Source: Geobacillus jurassicus NBRC 107829 (GTDB taxonomy: Bacteria; Bacillota; Bacilli; Bacillales; Anoxybacillaceae). Taken from it: DNA of 64,000 nucleotides. The notes under the pieces were generated by a model. It did not search any database. It was given only the letters and a program-made list of their open reading frames with translations, and was not told the DNA's origin. A program made the position numbers and the translations under genes. The stretch spans positions 1 through 64,000 of the forward strand of contig NZ_BCQG01000002.1 in the NCBI RefSeq assembly GCF_001544315.1, written 5' to 3'. Shown here one piece after another: positions 27,030 to 35,738 of this stretch (position 1 is its first letter; every line of letters begins with the position of its first letter).

Positions 27030-28439
27030 TCACCAGTCGATGCGCAATTCAAGAGCATGGAGACAGTCAGCCAGCTGCCGCTTAATCTCCGCCAGCGCTT
27101 CCTCCGTCTTCGCTTCCGCGCGCAAGACGAGAATCGGCTGCGTGTTCGACGGCCGCACCAACCCCCAACCGTCCGGGAACTGAATGCGGGCGCCATCGAC
27201 GTCAACGACTGGATAACGGCCGGCAAACCGGTTTTTCACCGCGGCAATGGCGGCCGGTTTTTTCTCTTCCGGGCAGGCGACGCGCGTCTCCGGCGTCGCA
27301 ACGTAATGCGGCACATCGGCAAACCACTCAGACAGCGGGCGCTCATCGTGCGACAATAAACGAAGCAGCCGCCCGGCGGCGTACAGTGCATCGTCGTAGC
27401 CGTAAAACTCGTCGTTGAAGAATAGATGCCCGGACATTTCGCCGGCAAACGGAATCTCCGGGCGGCGGCGCAACGTCGCTTTGACGTGCGAGTGACCGGT
27501 CCGATGGAAGAACGGCTTCCCGCCGAGCCGCTCAATTTCCTCAACGAGCGCCTGCGAGCATTTCACTTCAACCGGCGCGTCGGCTCCCGGGTGACGCTCA
27601 AGAATCTCACGCCAGAACAGCACCATCAGCTGGTCGCCCCAGCGGATCGCACCTGTCTCATCCACGACCCCGATCCGGTCGCCGTCGCCGTCAAACGCGA
27701 TGCCAAGGTCCGCCTTCTCCTTGCGCACCATCTCAATCAAATCCGTTAAGTTTTCGGGCACGACCGGGTCCGGATGATGGTTCGGGAACGTCGGATCGGA
27801 TTCACAGTAGAGCGGGATGACATCGCATCCCCATTCTTTGAGCACTTCTGGCGCAATGATCGATGGGGTGCCGTTGCCGCAGTCGACGACGACTTTCAGC
27901 TTGCGCGGACCGAGTTGGATTTTCTCCTTCAACATCTTGATATATGCCGGAGCAAGGTCAAGCGTTTCCTCGCGCCCCCGTGCTGTTTCAGGACGCGGCT
28001 GTTCCTGGCTGAGCCGCTCCATCGCCCGCCGCAGCGCTTGGATGCGCTCGCCATAAATCGTCGTTTTCCCCATGGCGATTTTAAATCCGTTCTCATCACC
28101 TGGGTTATGGCTGGCGGTGATGATCATGCCGCATGGAATGTTCGTGTAGTATAAGCTGTAGTAAAACATCGGCGTCGTCGAAAGCCCGATGTCGACGACA
28201 TCGCAACCGCCATCGAGCAGCCCGTCTTTGAGCGCCCGATGTAAACAAGGCGATGACAGACGATTGTCGTGACCGACAACCGCCTTCTTCTCACCTTCGT
28301 TTTGCATCATTTCGGCAAAGGCCCGTCCGAGCCAATAAGCAAACGGCTCGTCAAGCTCCTCGCCGGCTCGTCCGCGAATGTCGTATTCTTTAAACACGTG
28401 TGCTGGCCATGCGAACGGTCTCGCTGTTGATGGATTCAT
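27030..28439 (-). CDS. Phosphomannomutase/phosphoglucomutase
   Basis: Alpha-D-phosphohexomutase family enzyme (about 469 aa) that interconverts hexose 6-phosphate and hexose 1-phosphate. The phosphoserine loop is TASHNPGDENGFK, the Mg loop AFDGDGDRIGVVD, the sugar-binding loop FAGEMSGHLFF, and the C-terminal phosphate-binding loop LVRPSNTQP. Start ATG 28439 is behind GGTGGAGGTGG. It overlaps the preceding (alpha/alpha)6 gene by 50 nt. Last gene of a four-gene operon with a nucleotidyltransferase and glycosyltransferase, which fits supplying hexose 1-phosphate (mannose 1-phosphate or glucose 1-phosphate) for a nucleotide sugar. Confidence 0.9.
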   Translation of the reverse strand: MNPSTARPFAWPAHVFKEYDIRGRAGEELDEPFAYWLGRAFAEMMQNEGEKKAVVGHDNRLSSPCLHRALKDGLLDGGCDVVDIGLSTTPMFYYSLYYTNIPCGMIITASHNPGDENGFKIAMGKTTIYGERIQALRRAMERLSQEQPRPETARGREETLDLAPAYIKMLKEKIQLGPRKLKVVVDCGNGTPSIIAPEVLKEWGCDVIPLYCESDPTFPNHHPDPVVPENLTDLIEMVRKEKADLGIAFDGDGDRIGVVDETGAIRWGDQLMVLFWREILERHPGADAPVEVKCSQALVEEIERLGGKPFFHRTGHSHVKATLRRRPEIPFAGEMSGHLFFNDEFYGYDDALYAAGRLLRLLSHDERPLSEWFADVPHYVATPETRVACPEEKKPAAIAAVKNRFAGRYPVVDVDGARIQFPDGWGLVRPSNTQPILVLRAEAKTEEALAEIKRQLADCLHALELRIDW

Positions 28440-29505
28440 CGACAACCACCTCCACCGAAATCGATTGAGCGATTGCTGCTGTTAACAAGTAGGATAATGT
28501 TGACTCCGCCCCCCGATTCGGGTTCGGGCCGTTCGGGCCAAGCCCATCGCAACAGCTGCCGTCGCTGATGTCCGCAAGCGGCGCCCTGCCGTCGTTTTGC
28601 CCGTAAAACCAGGCGAGGCAGCGGCGGACAACGCCGCGATATCGCTCGTCGCCCGTCGCCCAATACGCTTCGCGCGCCGCCAAGGCGAGCTTCATGACAT
28701 CAAGCGGCTGTTGATCCCAATCGGCGCGGTAGCGGCGGGTGCACCAGCCGTGGTTGCCGATCGGACGGATGACGCCGCCTGGTCCACTCATTTTTTCAAT
28801 AAGGAAAGCAAGGCTTTTTTCCGCCGCTTCCTTCATCTCATTCCGCGGCGCGCGCCGGTATGCGGTCCAAAGCGCCCACGGCAGCACCCCATTGGCGTAC
28901 GTCAGCTCCGGTTCATACCAATGCCAGTCGTCATCAGCGTGCTCCCAATACGCCGCAAGCAGCCGCTCTTCAAACCGTGCGGCCAAGGCCGCCACTTCCT
29001 CTTCGTCGATGCCAAACGGGCGGCCTTCTGTCAATAAGACGCCGCAAGTGGCCAATCCCCAAGCGACACCGCGCAGCGAGCGAAGCTCCCATGCCGCCGG
29101 CATGGCCCGCCTCAACATATCCGCTGCCGCCTCGCGCCGCGCCGGATCGCTGAGGCGAACGTATGCCAGCGCCGCCGCCCAAAACGACCGCCCGAAGCAG
29201 TCGTCTGACGGTGTTTCCTCTTCTTTTGTCCGGTCGAAGAAAAAGTTGTTATGGAACGTGCCATCATCGTTTTGCGCCCAAAGCAAAAACGCCAAATACC
29301 GGTCAAGCAAACGGTAGAGCCGCCTTTTTTCTCCTTTGTCTTCGCACAGCGCCATCCATTCCAGACACGCCCAAATGGCGCGGGCGTTGTCATCGGTCGA
29401 ATAACCCTCGCGCCGGCGCGGGATGCGGCCAAGGCTATGCTCGAGCAATCCGGTGTCGTCAGTCATGCGCTCGAGGTGATCGAACTTAATGACTGACGGT
29501 GCCAA
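28390..29505 (-). CDS. (Alpha/alpha)6-barrel glycan-associated protein
   Basis: A 371-residue soluble protein with regularly spaced Trp- and aromatic-rich helices (STDDNARAIWACLEWMALCE, LLDRYLAFLLWAQNDDGTFH, DDDWHWYEPELTYANGVLPW, YRGVVRRCLAWFYGQNDG), suggesting an (alpha/alpha)n barrel like glycoside hydrolases or epimerases. Relatives occur next to or fused with group-1 glycosyltransferases in mannosyl-oligosaccharide operons. The start is TTG at 29505, after GGGGAGG. It overlaps both neighbours. Function is unassigned: it may cleave, remodel or bind the product of the adjacent glycosyltransferase. Confidence 0.7.
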   Translation of the reverse strand: MAPSVIKFDHLERMTDDTGLLEHSLGRIPRRREGYSTDDNARAIWACLEWMALCEDKGEKRRLYRLLDRYLAFLLWAQNDDGTFHNNFFFDRTKEEETPSDDCFGRSFWAAALAYVRLSDPARREAAADMLRRAMPAAWELRSLRGVAWGLATCGVLLTEGRPFGIDEEEVAALAARFEERLLAAYWEHADDDWHWYEPELTYANGVLPWALWTAYRRAPRNEMKEAAEKSLAFLIEKMSGPGGVIRPIGNHGWCTRRYRADWDQQPLDVMKLALAAREAYWATGDERYRGVVRRCLAWFYGQNDGRAPLADISDGSCCDGLGPNGPNPNRGAESTLSYLLTAAIAQSISVEVVVDESINSETVRMASTRV

Positions 29506-30673
29506 CCGTCTTCACCTCCCCGCGTTTCGCGGCGCACACGCGCGCAAACAAAGCGACATGCTGTTCGCCGACGCGCGGCCAATGCGTGTTTGCCCCGATT
29601 TGGCGCACCTTTTCCTCCCATCGCTTCAGCGCCGCCTCGTCGGCCAACAGCTGCCCGAGCCGCTCTTCCCAAGCGGCCGTATCGCCATACGGCAACAACA
29701 GCTCTTCACAACCTTGCAACAAGTCGCGCGCATGCTCATACGGCGTCGAAACGACCGGACGGCCGACGCCGACCGCATAGGCGAGCGTGCCGCTTGTGAT
29801 TTGTTGCATGCCCGGATACGGAGTGACATACAAGTCGCACGCCGTCAAGTAATCAATCAACTCTTCTTCGCCAAAATACCGGTCTTCCATTCGGACATGG
29901 CGGTCAAGCCCAAGCCGGTGAATGAGCGCCTGCAACTCCTCGCGGTACGCTTCTCCTTCCCGCTTTTTCACTTCCGGATGCGTCTCGCCGGCAATGACAT
30001 ACAGCGTTTCCGGCACCTTGCGGACGACGCCCGGAAGCGCAGCCAAGACCGACTCAATGCCTTTGCCGCGGCTGAGCAAGCCAAACGTCAACATCACTTT
30101 GCGGCCGCTGAATCCGAGGCGGCTGCGAAGCGAATCGCGATTTTCGCTGCTTGGACTCGGAGCGCCGTGCGGGATGTAGACGATTTTCTCCTCCGGAACA
30201 CCGAACGCCTGCACTAAGTATGGAATCGCCTGCCGGTTCATGACGATGATCGCATCGCTCGCCGCCGCGATTTTCTCTTGAATCGGGCGATACGGCGGCT
30301 CGGGCGCGGCAAACACGGTATGGAACGTTGTCACAAGCGGCTTATTGAGCGCGGTGATGAAATCAAGAATGTATTCACCGGCCTCCCCGCCGAAAATGCC
30401 GAACTCATGCTGCAGCACAACGACGTCGATGTCGCTTTCATTCACCCGTTTGGCCATCTCGGCATACGCCGCGCGGTTTTGCGCCGGAAGCGGCCAATAC
30501 GCTGGGTCGTGGCGATAGGCGTCATCGCCGTCGCTTTCGTTATACAACACGATCACGCGGTCGCCATCAGACGGGCCCCGGACGCCATCAATGCTTTTCC
30601 GCAAATGTTCCGTAAATGTCGCCAGCCCGCACCGCCGCGGCGGATACGTGCTGACGTAGGCAATTCGAATCAT
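29486..30673 (-). CDS. Glycosyltransferase family 4 (GT-B fold)
   Basis: A 395-residue retaining glycosyltransferase. The N-terminal domain has YVSTYPPRRCGLATFTEHLR (the GLA/GIA-type acceptor loop) and VVLQHEFGIFGG. The C-terminal GT1 domain has VMLTFGLLSRGKGIESVLAA and the donor-site segment YVTPYPGMQQITSGTLAYAV (with the late EX7E-like position replaced by TSGTLAYAVG). No membrane segment is seen. It overlaps the nucleotidyltransferase upstream by 4 nt. A mannosyl or glucosyl donor is likely given the neighbours; the acceptor is unknown. Confidence 0.87.
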   Translation of the reverse strand: MIRIAYVSTYPPRRCGLATFTEHLRKSIDGVRGPSDGDRVIVLYNESDGDDAYRHDPAYWPLPAQNRAAYAEMAKRVNESDIDVVVLQHEFGIFGGEAGEYILDFITALNKPLVTTFHTVFAAPEPPYRPIQEKIAAASDAIIVMNRQAIPYLVQAFGVPEEKIVYIPHGAPSPSSENRDSLRSRLGFSGRKVMLTFGLLSRGKGIESVLAALPGVVRKVPETLYVIAGETHPEVKKREGEAYREELQALIHRLGLDRHVRMEDRYFGEEELIDYLTACDLYVTPYPGMQQITSGTLAYAVGVGRPVVSTPYEHARDLLQGCEELLLPYGDTAAWEERLGQLLADEAALKRWEEKVRQIGANTHWPRVGEQHVALFARVCAAKRGEVKTVGTVSH

Positions 30674-31713
30674 GCTTGCACCGCCTCCTTGAACTGATTA
30701 ATAATCGAATCTTCGAACACTTCTCCCGCCGGCGTCACCGTCCGATAGCCGAAAATGCTGTTTTGCAGCCGGCTGCGGTCGCGAATGACGGAGCGGTCCC
30801 AAACGATCGTCTGCGCGCAATGGACGCGGGCGCCAATTTGGCAGCGGTCGCCAATGACCGCATTCGGACCGATGACAGCCTGCGAACCGATTTTCACGTG
30901 GTCGCCGATGAGCACAGGCGGCACAAACAAGACGCCAGACCCAATCTCCACGTTTTCGCCAACAAACACGCCCGGCTGAATTTCACGCCCTTTGAGCGGA
31001 ATCGGAAACTCCCGGCTCAACGCATCCCAATGCACTTGGCGGTAGCGGGCCGGCGTCCCCATATCGCGCCAGTATCCGTTGCTGACAACGCCATACACGC
31101 CGACGTTCTTCTCGATCAGCAACGGGAATGTTTCGCGTTCAATCGATACTTCCCGCTCAGCCGGGATGTAGCGCATCACGTCCGGCTCGAAAATGTACAT
31201 ACCGGCGTTGATACGATTGGACGGCGCTTCTTCGCGGCGCGGCTTTTCGACAAAGCGCAAAATTTGTCCGCGGTCATTTTGTTCTACCACTCCATAAGAC
31301 GAAGGATCATCGACTTCCGTCAACACAATCGTCGCCATGCCGCCGTGCTGGCGGTGAAAATCAAGCAGAGGAATGAGTTGCGGCAAATGCACGATGTCAG
31401 CGTTAAACACGAGAAAACGTTCATTCAGCCAGCGCTCGGCGTTTTTGATCGCCCCAGCCGTTCCAAGCGGGAACGGTTCGAGCGCGTATGTAATCTTGAC
31501 GTTCCAGCGCTTCCCATCTTCGAAATAGCGACGGATCACTTCTGAACAATGATGTGCGGCGATGACAAATTCGTTGACTCCTTGGTCGCGAAGATGAACG
31601 ATGAGGTGTTCAAGCCATGGCCGGTTCGCAATCGGGGCCATCGGTTTGGGGATGTTTTCCGTCAATGGACGAAGACGCGTACCTAATCCTCCTGCCAGCA
31701 ACAATGCTTTCAT
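30670..31713 (-). CDS. Sugar-phosphate nucleotidyltransferase (mannose-1-P guanylyltransferase type)
   Basis: A 347-residue enzyme. LLLAGGLGTRLRPLTENIPK is the nucleotide-binding signature, FNADIV the metal-binding Asp, and GVVSNGYWRDMGTPARY the sugar-binding block. From residue about 250 a left-handed beta-helix of hexapeptide repeats follows (VFVGENVEIGSGVLFVPP, VKIGSQAVIGPNAVIGD). This matches ManC/GlmU-like GDP-mannose or NDP-glucose pyrophosphorylases. ATG 31713 lies behind GGAGGG. It is the first gene of the operon. Which NTP and hexose it uses cannot be read by eye. Confidence 0.87.
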   Translation of the reverse strand: MKALLLAGGLGTRLRPLTENIPKPMAPIANRPWLEHLIVHLRDQGVNEFVIAAHHCSEVIRRYFEDGKRWNVKITYALEPFPLGTAGAIKNAERWLNERFLVFNADIVHLPQLIPLLDFHRQHGGMATIVLTEVDDPSSYGVVEQNDRGQILRFVEKPRREEAPSNRINAGMYIFEPDVMRYIPAEREVSIERETFPLLIEKNVGVYGVVSNGYWRDMGTPARYRQVHWDALSREFPIPLKGREIQPGVFVGENVEIGSGVLFVPPVLIGDHVKIGSQAVIGPNAVIGDRCQIGARVHCAQTIVWDRSVIRDRSRLQNSIFGYRTVTPAGEVFEDSIINQFKEAVQA

Positions 31714-31827
31714 TTCGTCATCCCTCCATATCTTTTTTCACAAAAATAGACACATTTTTGACGGATGAACGAGAAAATGAAAGGATTCATAGATTGCTAG
31801 CACTCGGCTGTGATGGTTGCTAATAAT

Positions 31828-31857
31828 AATATACATAATATTCCTCTCCCTATGCAA
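31828..31857 (-). promoter_or_regulatory. Probable promoter of the glycosyltransferase operon
   Basis: On the minus strand TTGCAT, 18 nt, TATATT, about 115 nt before the first gene. On the plus strand a TATAAT at 31949-31954 may serve the divergent oxidoreductase gene, with a poor -35. Confidence 0.45.
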
Positions 31858-32001
31858 GTGAAATGATTGTCGAACGGTGTCGATGAATCATTATTGATGT
31901 CTACAAGTTTAGAAACTTTCATTTTCTCGTTCTTCTTTTTCTTTGCGGTATAATCAATATCGTTAATGCTATATATATGTGAGGGAGGAGGAGAATACGC
32001 C

Positions 32002-33183
32002 ATGATTTTTTCATCATCTTTCCGCTACCGCATTGGCATTGCCGGCGCCGGGGCATTCGCTGAATTTCTCGCCGGCGCGCTCGCCCCGCTTCCTTCCTTC
32101 CATCTCGCCGCTGTCGCTGGGCGGACGGACGAAAAACGCCAGCGCGTCATCGACGCCTATCTTCGCCGTCAGCCGCAGGCGGGCGACGTGCGCGAATACC
32201 GTGAAGCTGAAGAATTGATCGCTGACCCACATCTGGACATCGTCATTCTCACCACCCCGCCTCATTTGCACGCCCCGCTCGCGAAACGGGCGCTTGAGGA
32301 AGGAAAACATGTGCTCGTTGAAAAGCCAGGCGCCCTCACCGCCGAGGCGCTGCGGGCGAATATGGAACTTGCCGCCAGCCAAAAACGGGGGCTGGCTGTC
32401 AATCTCGTGTTGCGCTACCATCCGCTCGCTGAAGCCGTCAAGCAACTCATCCACCGCACGCTTCTCGGACCAGTGGACTACGCAAGCCTTCACAACGCGG
32501 CTCACCGCGTCGCGGAAGGCCATTGGTTTTGGGACGAGCGGCGAAGCGGAGGCATTCTCATTGAACACGGCGTCCACTTTTTTGAAGTCGGCCGTGACTG
32601 GTTCGGCGAAGCCGTCGAAGCGCACGGGTTCGCGTTAAGGGAAACAGACGGCACACGGCCGCGCGTCGGAGCCACTGTGATCCATGAAGGCAAGGGCCGG
32701 CGCATCCCCGTCCATTATTACCACGGCTTTACGATGGACCCTGCCGCCTCAGAGTCGACGCACTGGGACATTCATACGGCGCGCGGGCGCATCGTGCTTG
32801 ACGGGTGGATTCCGATGCGGCTGTCCGTCTCCGGCCTCGTCTCTGACGAGGAGGCAGCCTGCATTGACGCCTGGCTTGACGCCATCCCGACAAAGCCGTC
32901 GGCTGACGCTATCGAACAACTGCAGCAAGCGGCCGACCGGCTGTTGCCGCCCACGGAACCTTCAGCCGCTCCGCGCCGCCCGTACGAGCGCACCGTTGTG
33001 CTCTCTGACCGCCACGGCTGGTACGAAGCGATCGCCCAAGCGCGCTTTCTTGACTTTTGCCGCTTAATCGAGCATCCAAACGCGCGCGCGCTCGTCACCG
33101 CCGAAGACGCCGCCGCCGATCTCGCCCTAGCCGAAACGTGCACCGTGACGGGTAAAGCAGTCGACCCACTTGACATCCGCTAA
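32002..33183 (+). CDS. GFO/IDH/MocA-family oxidoreductase
   Basis: NAD(P)-dependent sugar dehydrogenase-type protein (about 393 aa). The N-terminal Rossmann domain starts YRIGIAGAGAFAEFLAGALA, followed by ILTTPPHLHAPLAKRALEEG, then KHVLVEKPGALTAEAL, the EKP motif with the catalytic Lys. A C-terminal alpha/beta domain binds the substrate. ATG 32002 is after GAGGAGGAG. It is divergent from the glycosyltransferase operon and may modify a related sugar; substrate unknown. A bidirectional terminator follows. Confidence 0.85.
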   Translation: MIFSSSFRYRIGIAGAGAFAEFLAGALAPLPSFHLAAVAGRTDEKRQRVIDAYLRRQPQAGDVREYREAEELIADPHLDIVILTTPPHLHAPLAKRALEEGKHVLVEKPGALTAEALRANMELAASQKRGLAVNLVLRYHPLAEAVKQLIHRTLLGPVDYASLHNAAHRVAEGHWFWDERRSGGILIEHGVHFFEVGRDWFGEAVEAHGFALRETDGTRPRVGATVIHEGKGRRIPVHYYHGFTMDPAASESTHWDIHTARGRIVLDGWIPMRLSVSGLVSDEEAACIDAWLDAIPTKPSADAIEQLQQAADRLLPPTEPSAAPRRPYERTVVLSDRHGWYEAIAQARFLDFCRLIEHPNARALVTAEDAAADLALAETCTVTGKAVDPLDIR

Positions 33184-33195
33184 CATGCTGACACA

Positions 33196-33245
33196 AAAAG
33201 AGCCTGGTGCGGCCACATGGCAAACGGCCGCAACCAGGCTTTCTT
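33196..33245. terminator. Bidirectional terminator between the oxidoreductase and Nudix genes
   Basis: AGCCTGGTGCGGCC pairs with GGCCGCAACCAGGCT; a T-rich run follows on the plus strand, and CTTTTTG follows on the minus strand. It serves both convergent genes. Confidence 0.8.
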
Positions 33246-33249
33246 CACC

Positions 33250-33699
33250 TCAATCGGCGATAGATCTCGGTCTCATCAGAACATCAAAAACGCCCTTCTG
33301 CGCTCCCCCCTCGACCAACAGCGCCTCAACAGTCGGAATGTCCGCCGGCGCCCACTCAAGCGAGCGCAATGCTTGAAGCGGCACCCACCTAAGCTCGGCA
33401 TGTTCCCGCGCCCGCGGCTCCCCATCGACTAAGCGGGCTTCATACGTCCGCAAATGCACGATGGCATGTCCATATTCATGGCATACATCCGCCAACAGTT
33501 TGCCAACGGAAATCGTGCAGCCAAGCTCCTCGCGAATTTCCCGGACTAAAGCCTCTTCGGGGCTCTCCCCTTCCTCCACCTTGCCGCCCGGAAACTCCCA
33601 AACGTTTGGCAGCGACATGTCGGGAGCGCGCAAGGCGCATAGGATGTCCCCGCGTTCATTGCGAATGGCTGCCCCGACGACATAGATGGTTCGTTTCAT
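33250..33699 (-). CDS. Nudix hydrolase (MutT/8-oxo-dGTPase type)
   Basis: A 149-residue Nudix protein. The box GGKVEEGESPEEALVREIRE followed by ELG fits GX5EX7REUXEEXGU fully. WEFPGGK and the C-terminal ELRWVPLQAL are typical of MutT-like pyrophosphatases that clean the nucleotide pool of 8-oxo-dGTP. ATG 33699 is preceded by AAGGAG; the frame upstream to 33741 is not needed. Single gene. Confidence 0.87.
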   Translation of the reverse strand: MKRTIYVVGAAIRNERGDILCALRAPDMSLPNVWEFPGGKVEEGESPEEALVREIREELGCTISVGKLLADVCHEYGHAIVHLRTYEARLVDGEPRAREHAELRWVPLQALRSLEWAPADIPTVEALLVEGGAQKGVFDVLMRPRSIAD

Positions 33700-33830
33700 G
33701 ACGATCGGCTCCTTGTTACTATCTCCCAACCATTGTAGCAAAAACCTCCCCGTTTTCCAAAATAGTGGAACCCTTTTCGGTGTTATGTTACTCTCAACAG
33801 TAGAACCATGAAGGAAAGTGAGGGCAAAAC

Positions 33831-34694
33831 ATGATCGGGTTTATCGGCCTTGGCATTATGGGCAGCCGCATGGCGGAAAACTTGCTCAATAGCGGCTATT
33901 CTCTCATCGTCTACAACCGAACGAAAGAAAAGGCGGAACCGCTTCTTCAGAAAGGTGCGAAGTGGGCCAACTCGCCAAAAGAGGCAGCGGAACAGTCTGA
34001 CGTCATTTTCACCATGCTTGCCAATCCGCAGGCAGTCGAAACGATGGCGCTCAAGGAACATGGATTTCTACCCTATTTGTCGGCAGGGAAACTATGGGTT
34101 GATTGCAGCACCGTTGACCCCGCCTTTACACGCAAAATGGCGGCAAAGTGCGCGGAGCGGGGCATCCGTTTTATCGACGCCCCGGTTGCCGGGTCGAAAC
34201 TTCCGGCGGAAAAAGGAGAGCTCGTGTTTTTTGTCGGCGGCCGCCAAGAAGATGTCGACGAAATCCGTCCGCTGCTTCATGTAATGGGCAAAGCCGTCCA
34301 TCACTTAGGCGAAAACGGGAAAGGAACCATGATGAAGCTCGTTGTCAATTTGATGCTGGCTGAAGCGATGGCCGCCTTTTCCGAGGCAGTATCCCTTGGC
34401 GAGGCGCTCGGATTTGACAAAGAAACGGTAGTGAACATGTTGCTCAACACGCCGACTGCCGCACCGTTTTTACAAGGGAAAAAAGACTATATCATTCACA
34501 ACCGCTTTCCGGCTGAGTTTCCGCTCGAACATATGCACAAAGATTTGCACCTCGTCGCCCAATCGGCGTATGAGCGCGGAATCACCCTGCCTCTGGCGAA
34601 CTTGGCCAAAGAGCTGTATGGCCTAGCCAAACAATACGGCTGGGGGCAAGACGATTTTTCGGCCGTTTATCGGCTGTTGTCAGGCCAAAAATGA
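33831..34694 (+). CDS. 3-Hydroxyisobutyrate dehydrogenase-like NAD(P)-binding oxidoreductase
   Basis: Beta-hydroxyacid dehydrogenase family protein of 287 aa. MIGFIGLGIMGSRMAENLL is the dinucleotide-binding and family signature. FIDAPVAGSKLPAEKGELVF is the substrate-binding block and GKGTMMKLVVNLMLAE contains the catalytic Lys. Substrates in the family include 3-hydroxyisobutyrate, tartronate semialdehyde and succinate semialdehyde; this one resembles B. subtilis YkwC. Single gene with a terminator at 34703. Confidence 0.87.
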   Translation: MIGFIGLGIMGSRMAENLLNSGYSLIVYNRTKEKAEPLLQKGAKWANSPKEAAEQSDVIFTMLANPQAVETMALKEHGFLPYLSAGKLWVDCSTVDPAFTRKMAAKCAERGIRFIDAPVAGSKLPAEKGELVFFVGGRQEDVDEIRPLLHVMGKAVHHLGENGKGTMMKLVVNLMLAEAMAAFSEAVSLGEALGFDKETVVNMLLNTPTAAPFLQGKKDYIIHNRFPAEFPLEHMHKDLHLVAQSAYERGITLPLANLAKELYGLAKQYGWGQDDFSAVYRLLSGQK

Positions 34695-34702
34695 CAGGCA
34701 AG

Positions 34703-34735
34703 GGGCGGGACGGCATCGTTCCCGCCTTTTTAATT
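34703..34735 (+). terminator. Terminator of the hydroxyacid dehydrogenase-like gene
   Basis: GGCGGGA and TTCCCGCC form the stem, followed by TTTTTAATT. Confidence 0.8.
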
Positions 34736-34744
34736 AAGAAGGAC

Positions 34745-34772
34745 GGAACCTTTTCACCAGGCGCTCCGTATT
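34745..34772 (+). promoter_or_regulatory. Candidate sigma-W promoter of spo0M
   Basis: GGAACC, 16 nt, CGTATT. ECF sigma factors of Bacillus recognise TGAAAC-N16-CGTA-like sequences, and spo0M belongs to the sigma-W regulon of B. subtilis. The spacing is exact and the -35 differs slightly. Confidence 0.6.
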
Positions 34773-34803
34773 CTCAACTGAAATCGATGACAAGGAGGAG
34801 AAC

Positions 34804-35568
34804 TTGTTGTTCAAAAAACTGTTAAGTTCTATCGGCATCGGAGCAGCCACTGTTGATACGAAATTAGCGAAAGCGCAATACGTCCAAGGCGAAACAGTCG
34901 AAGGGATTGTCGACATCCGCGGCGGCAACGTTGAACAGCACATTGACGAAATTTATTTGGCGTTAGTCACGACCTACATTCGCGAAATCGATGATAAAAA
35001 ATATGAGGAAAAAGCGGTGCTGGCGCGGTACAAAGTGAGCGACTCGCTGACGATTGGACCGAATGATACAAAGACCATTCCGTTTCAATTCGCCTTACCG
35101 TACGACGTGCCGGTTACGCTCGGCACCTCGAAAGTGTGGCTGCAGACCGGTCTTGACATTAAAATGGCGCTCGATCCGCAAGACCGTGACTATCTCACCA
35201 TCGAGCCGCACCCGCTTGTCACGGCGTTTCTCAAGGCAGCCGAGCAATTAGGATTCCGCCTCCGCCACGTCCAATGCGAACAAGCGCCGCGCTATGGGCA
35301 GCGGCGGCTGCCGTTTGTCCAAGAATTTGAATTCAAACCGGCAAGCGGAGCATTCAAAGGCCGCCTCGACGAATTGGAAGCCATTTTCTTTGTTTCTGAA
35401 CGCAGCGTGGACGTTCTTTTGGAAATCGACCGCAAGGCCCGTGGACTTTCCGGGTTGTTCGCAGAGGCGCTCGATATGGACGAGACGTTTGTCCGGTTCA
35501 CATACAGCGCAGGCGACATCCCCACATTGCCGCAATTGCTGGCAGATGTGATCAAGAAGTACAGCTAG
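34804..35568 (+). CDS. spo0M: Sporulation-control protein Spo0M
   Basis: Arrestin-like protein of 254 aa. FKKLLSSIGIGAATVDTKL at the start, YVQGETVEGIVDIRGGNVEQ and the later beta-rich segments match Spo0M, a cytosolic protein that affects early sporulation and cell-envelope stress in Bacillus. The start is TTG at 34804 (or the next TTG at 34807), after AAGGAGGAG. Single gene between its ECF-type promoter and a terminator at 35568-35620. Confidence 0.9.
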   Translation: MLFKKLLSSIGIGAATVDTKLAKAQYVQGETVEGIVDIRGGNVEQHIDEIYLALVTTYIREIDDKKYEEKAVLARYKVSDSLTIGPNDTKTIPFQFALPYDVPVTLGTSKVWLQTGLDIKMALDPQDRDYLTIEPHPLVTAFLKAAEQLGFRLRHVQCEQAPRYGQRRLPFVQEFEFKPASGAFKGRLDELEAIFFVSERSVDVLLEIDRKARGLSGLFAEALDMDETFVRFTYSAGDIPTLPQLLADVIKKYS

Positions 35569-35618
35569 ACGGAGAAAACGAAAAGGATCGTCCGTCATCC
35601 TTTTCCTTCCGTCTTTGG
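35568..35618 (+). terminator. Terminator of spo0M
   Basis: GACGGA/TCCGTC outer arms enclose AAAAGGAT/ATCCTTTT, followed by TTT. Confidence 0.65.
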
Positions 35619-35694
35619 AGTTGGTATGTGGGCATAGAGTGAACATCTATCCCTGTAAATGATTTCTATTTATTTCAAAAAGGATGGCGAAAAC

Positions 35695-35738
35695 AATAAA
35701 TCCCGTTTCTCCCTATCCAAGAAACGGGATTCCTTCCA
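35695..35738 (-). terminator. Terminator of the first m5U methyltransferase gene
   Basis: On the minus strand AATCCCGTTTC pairs with GAAACGGGATT, followed by TATTGTTTT. Confidence 0.8.
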
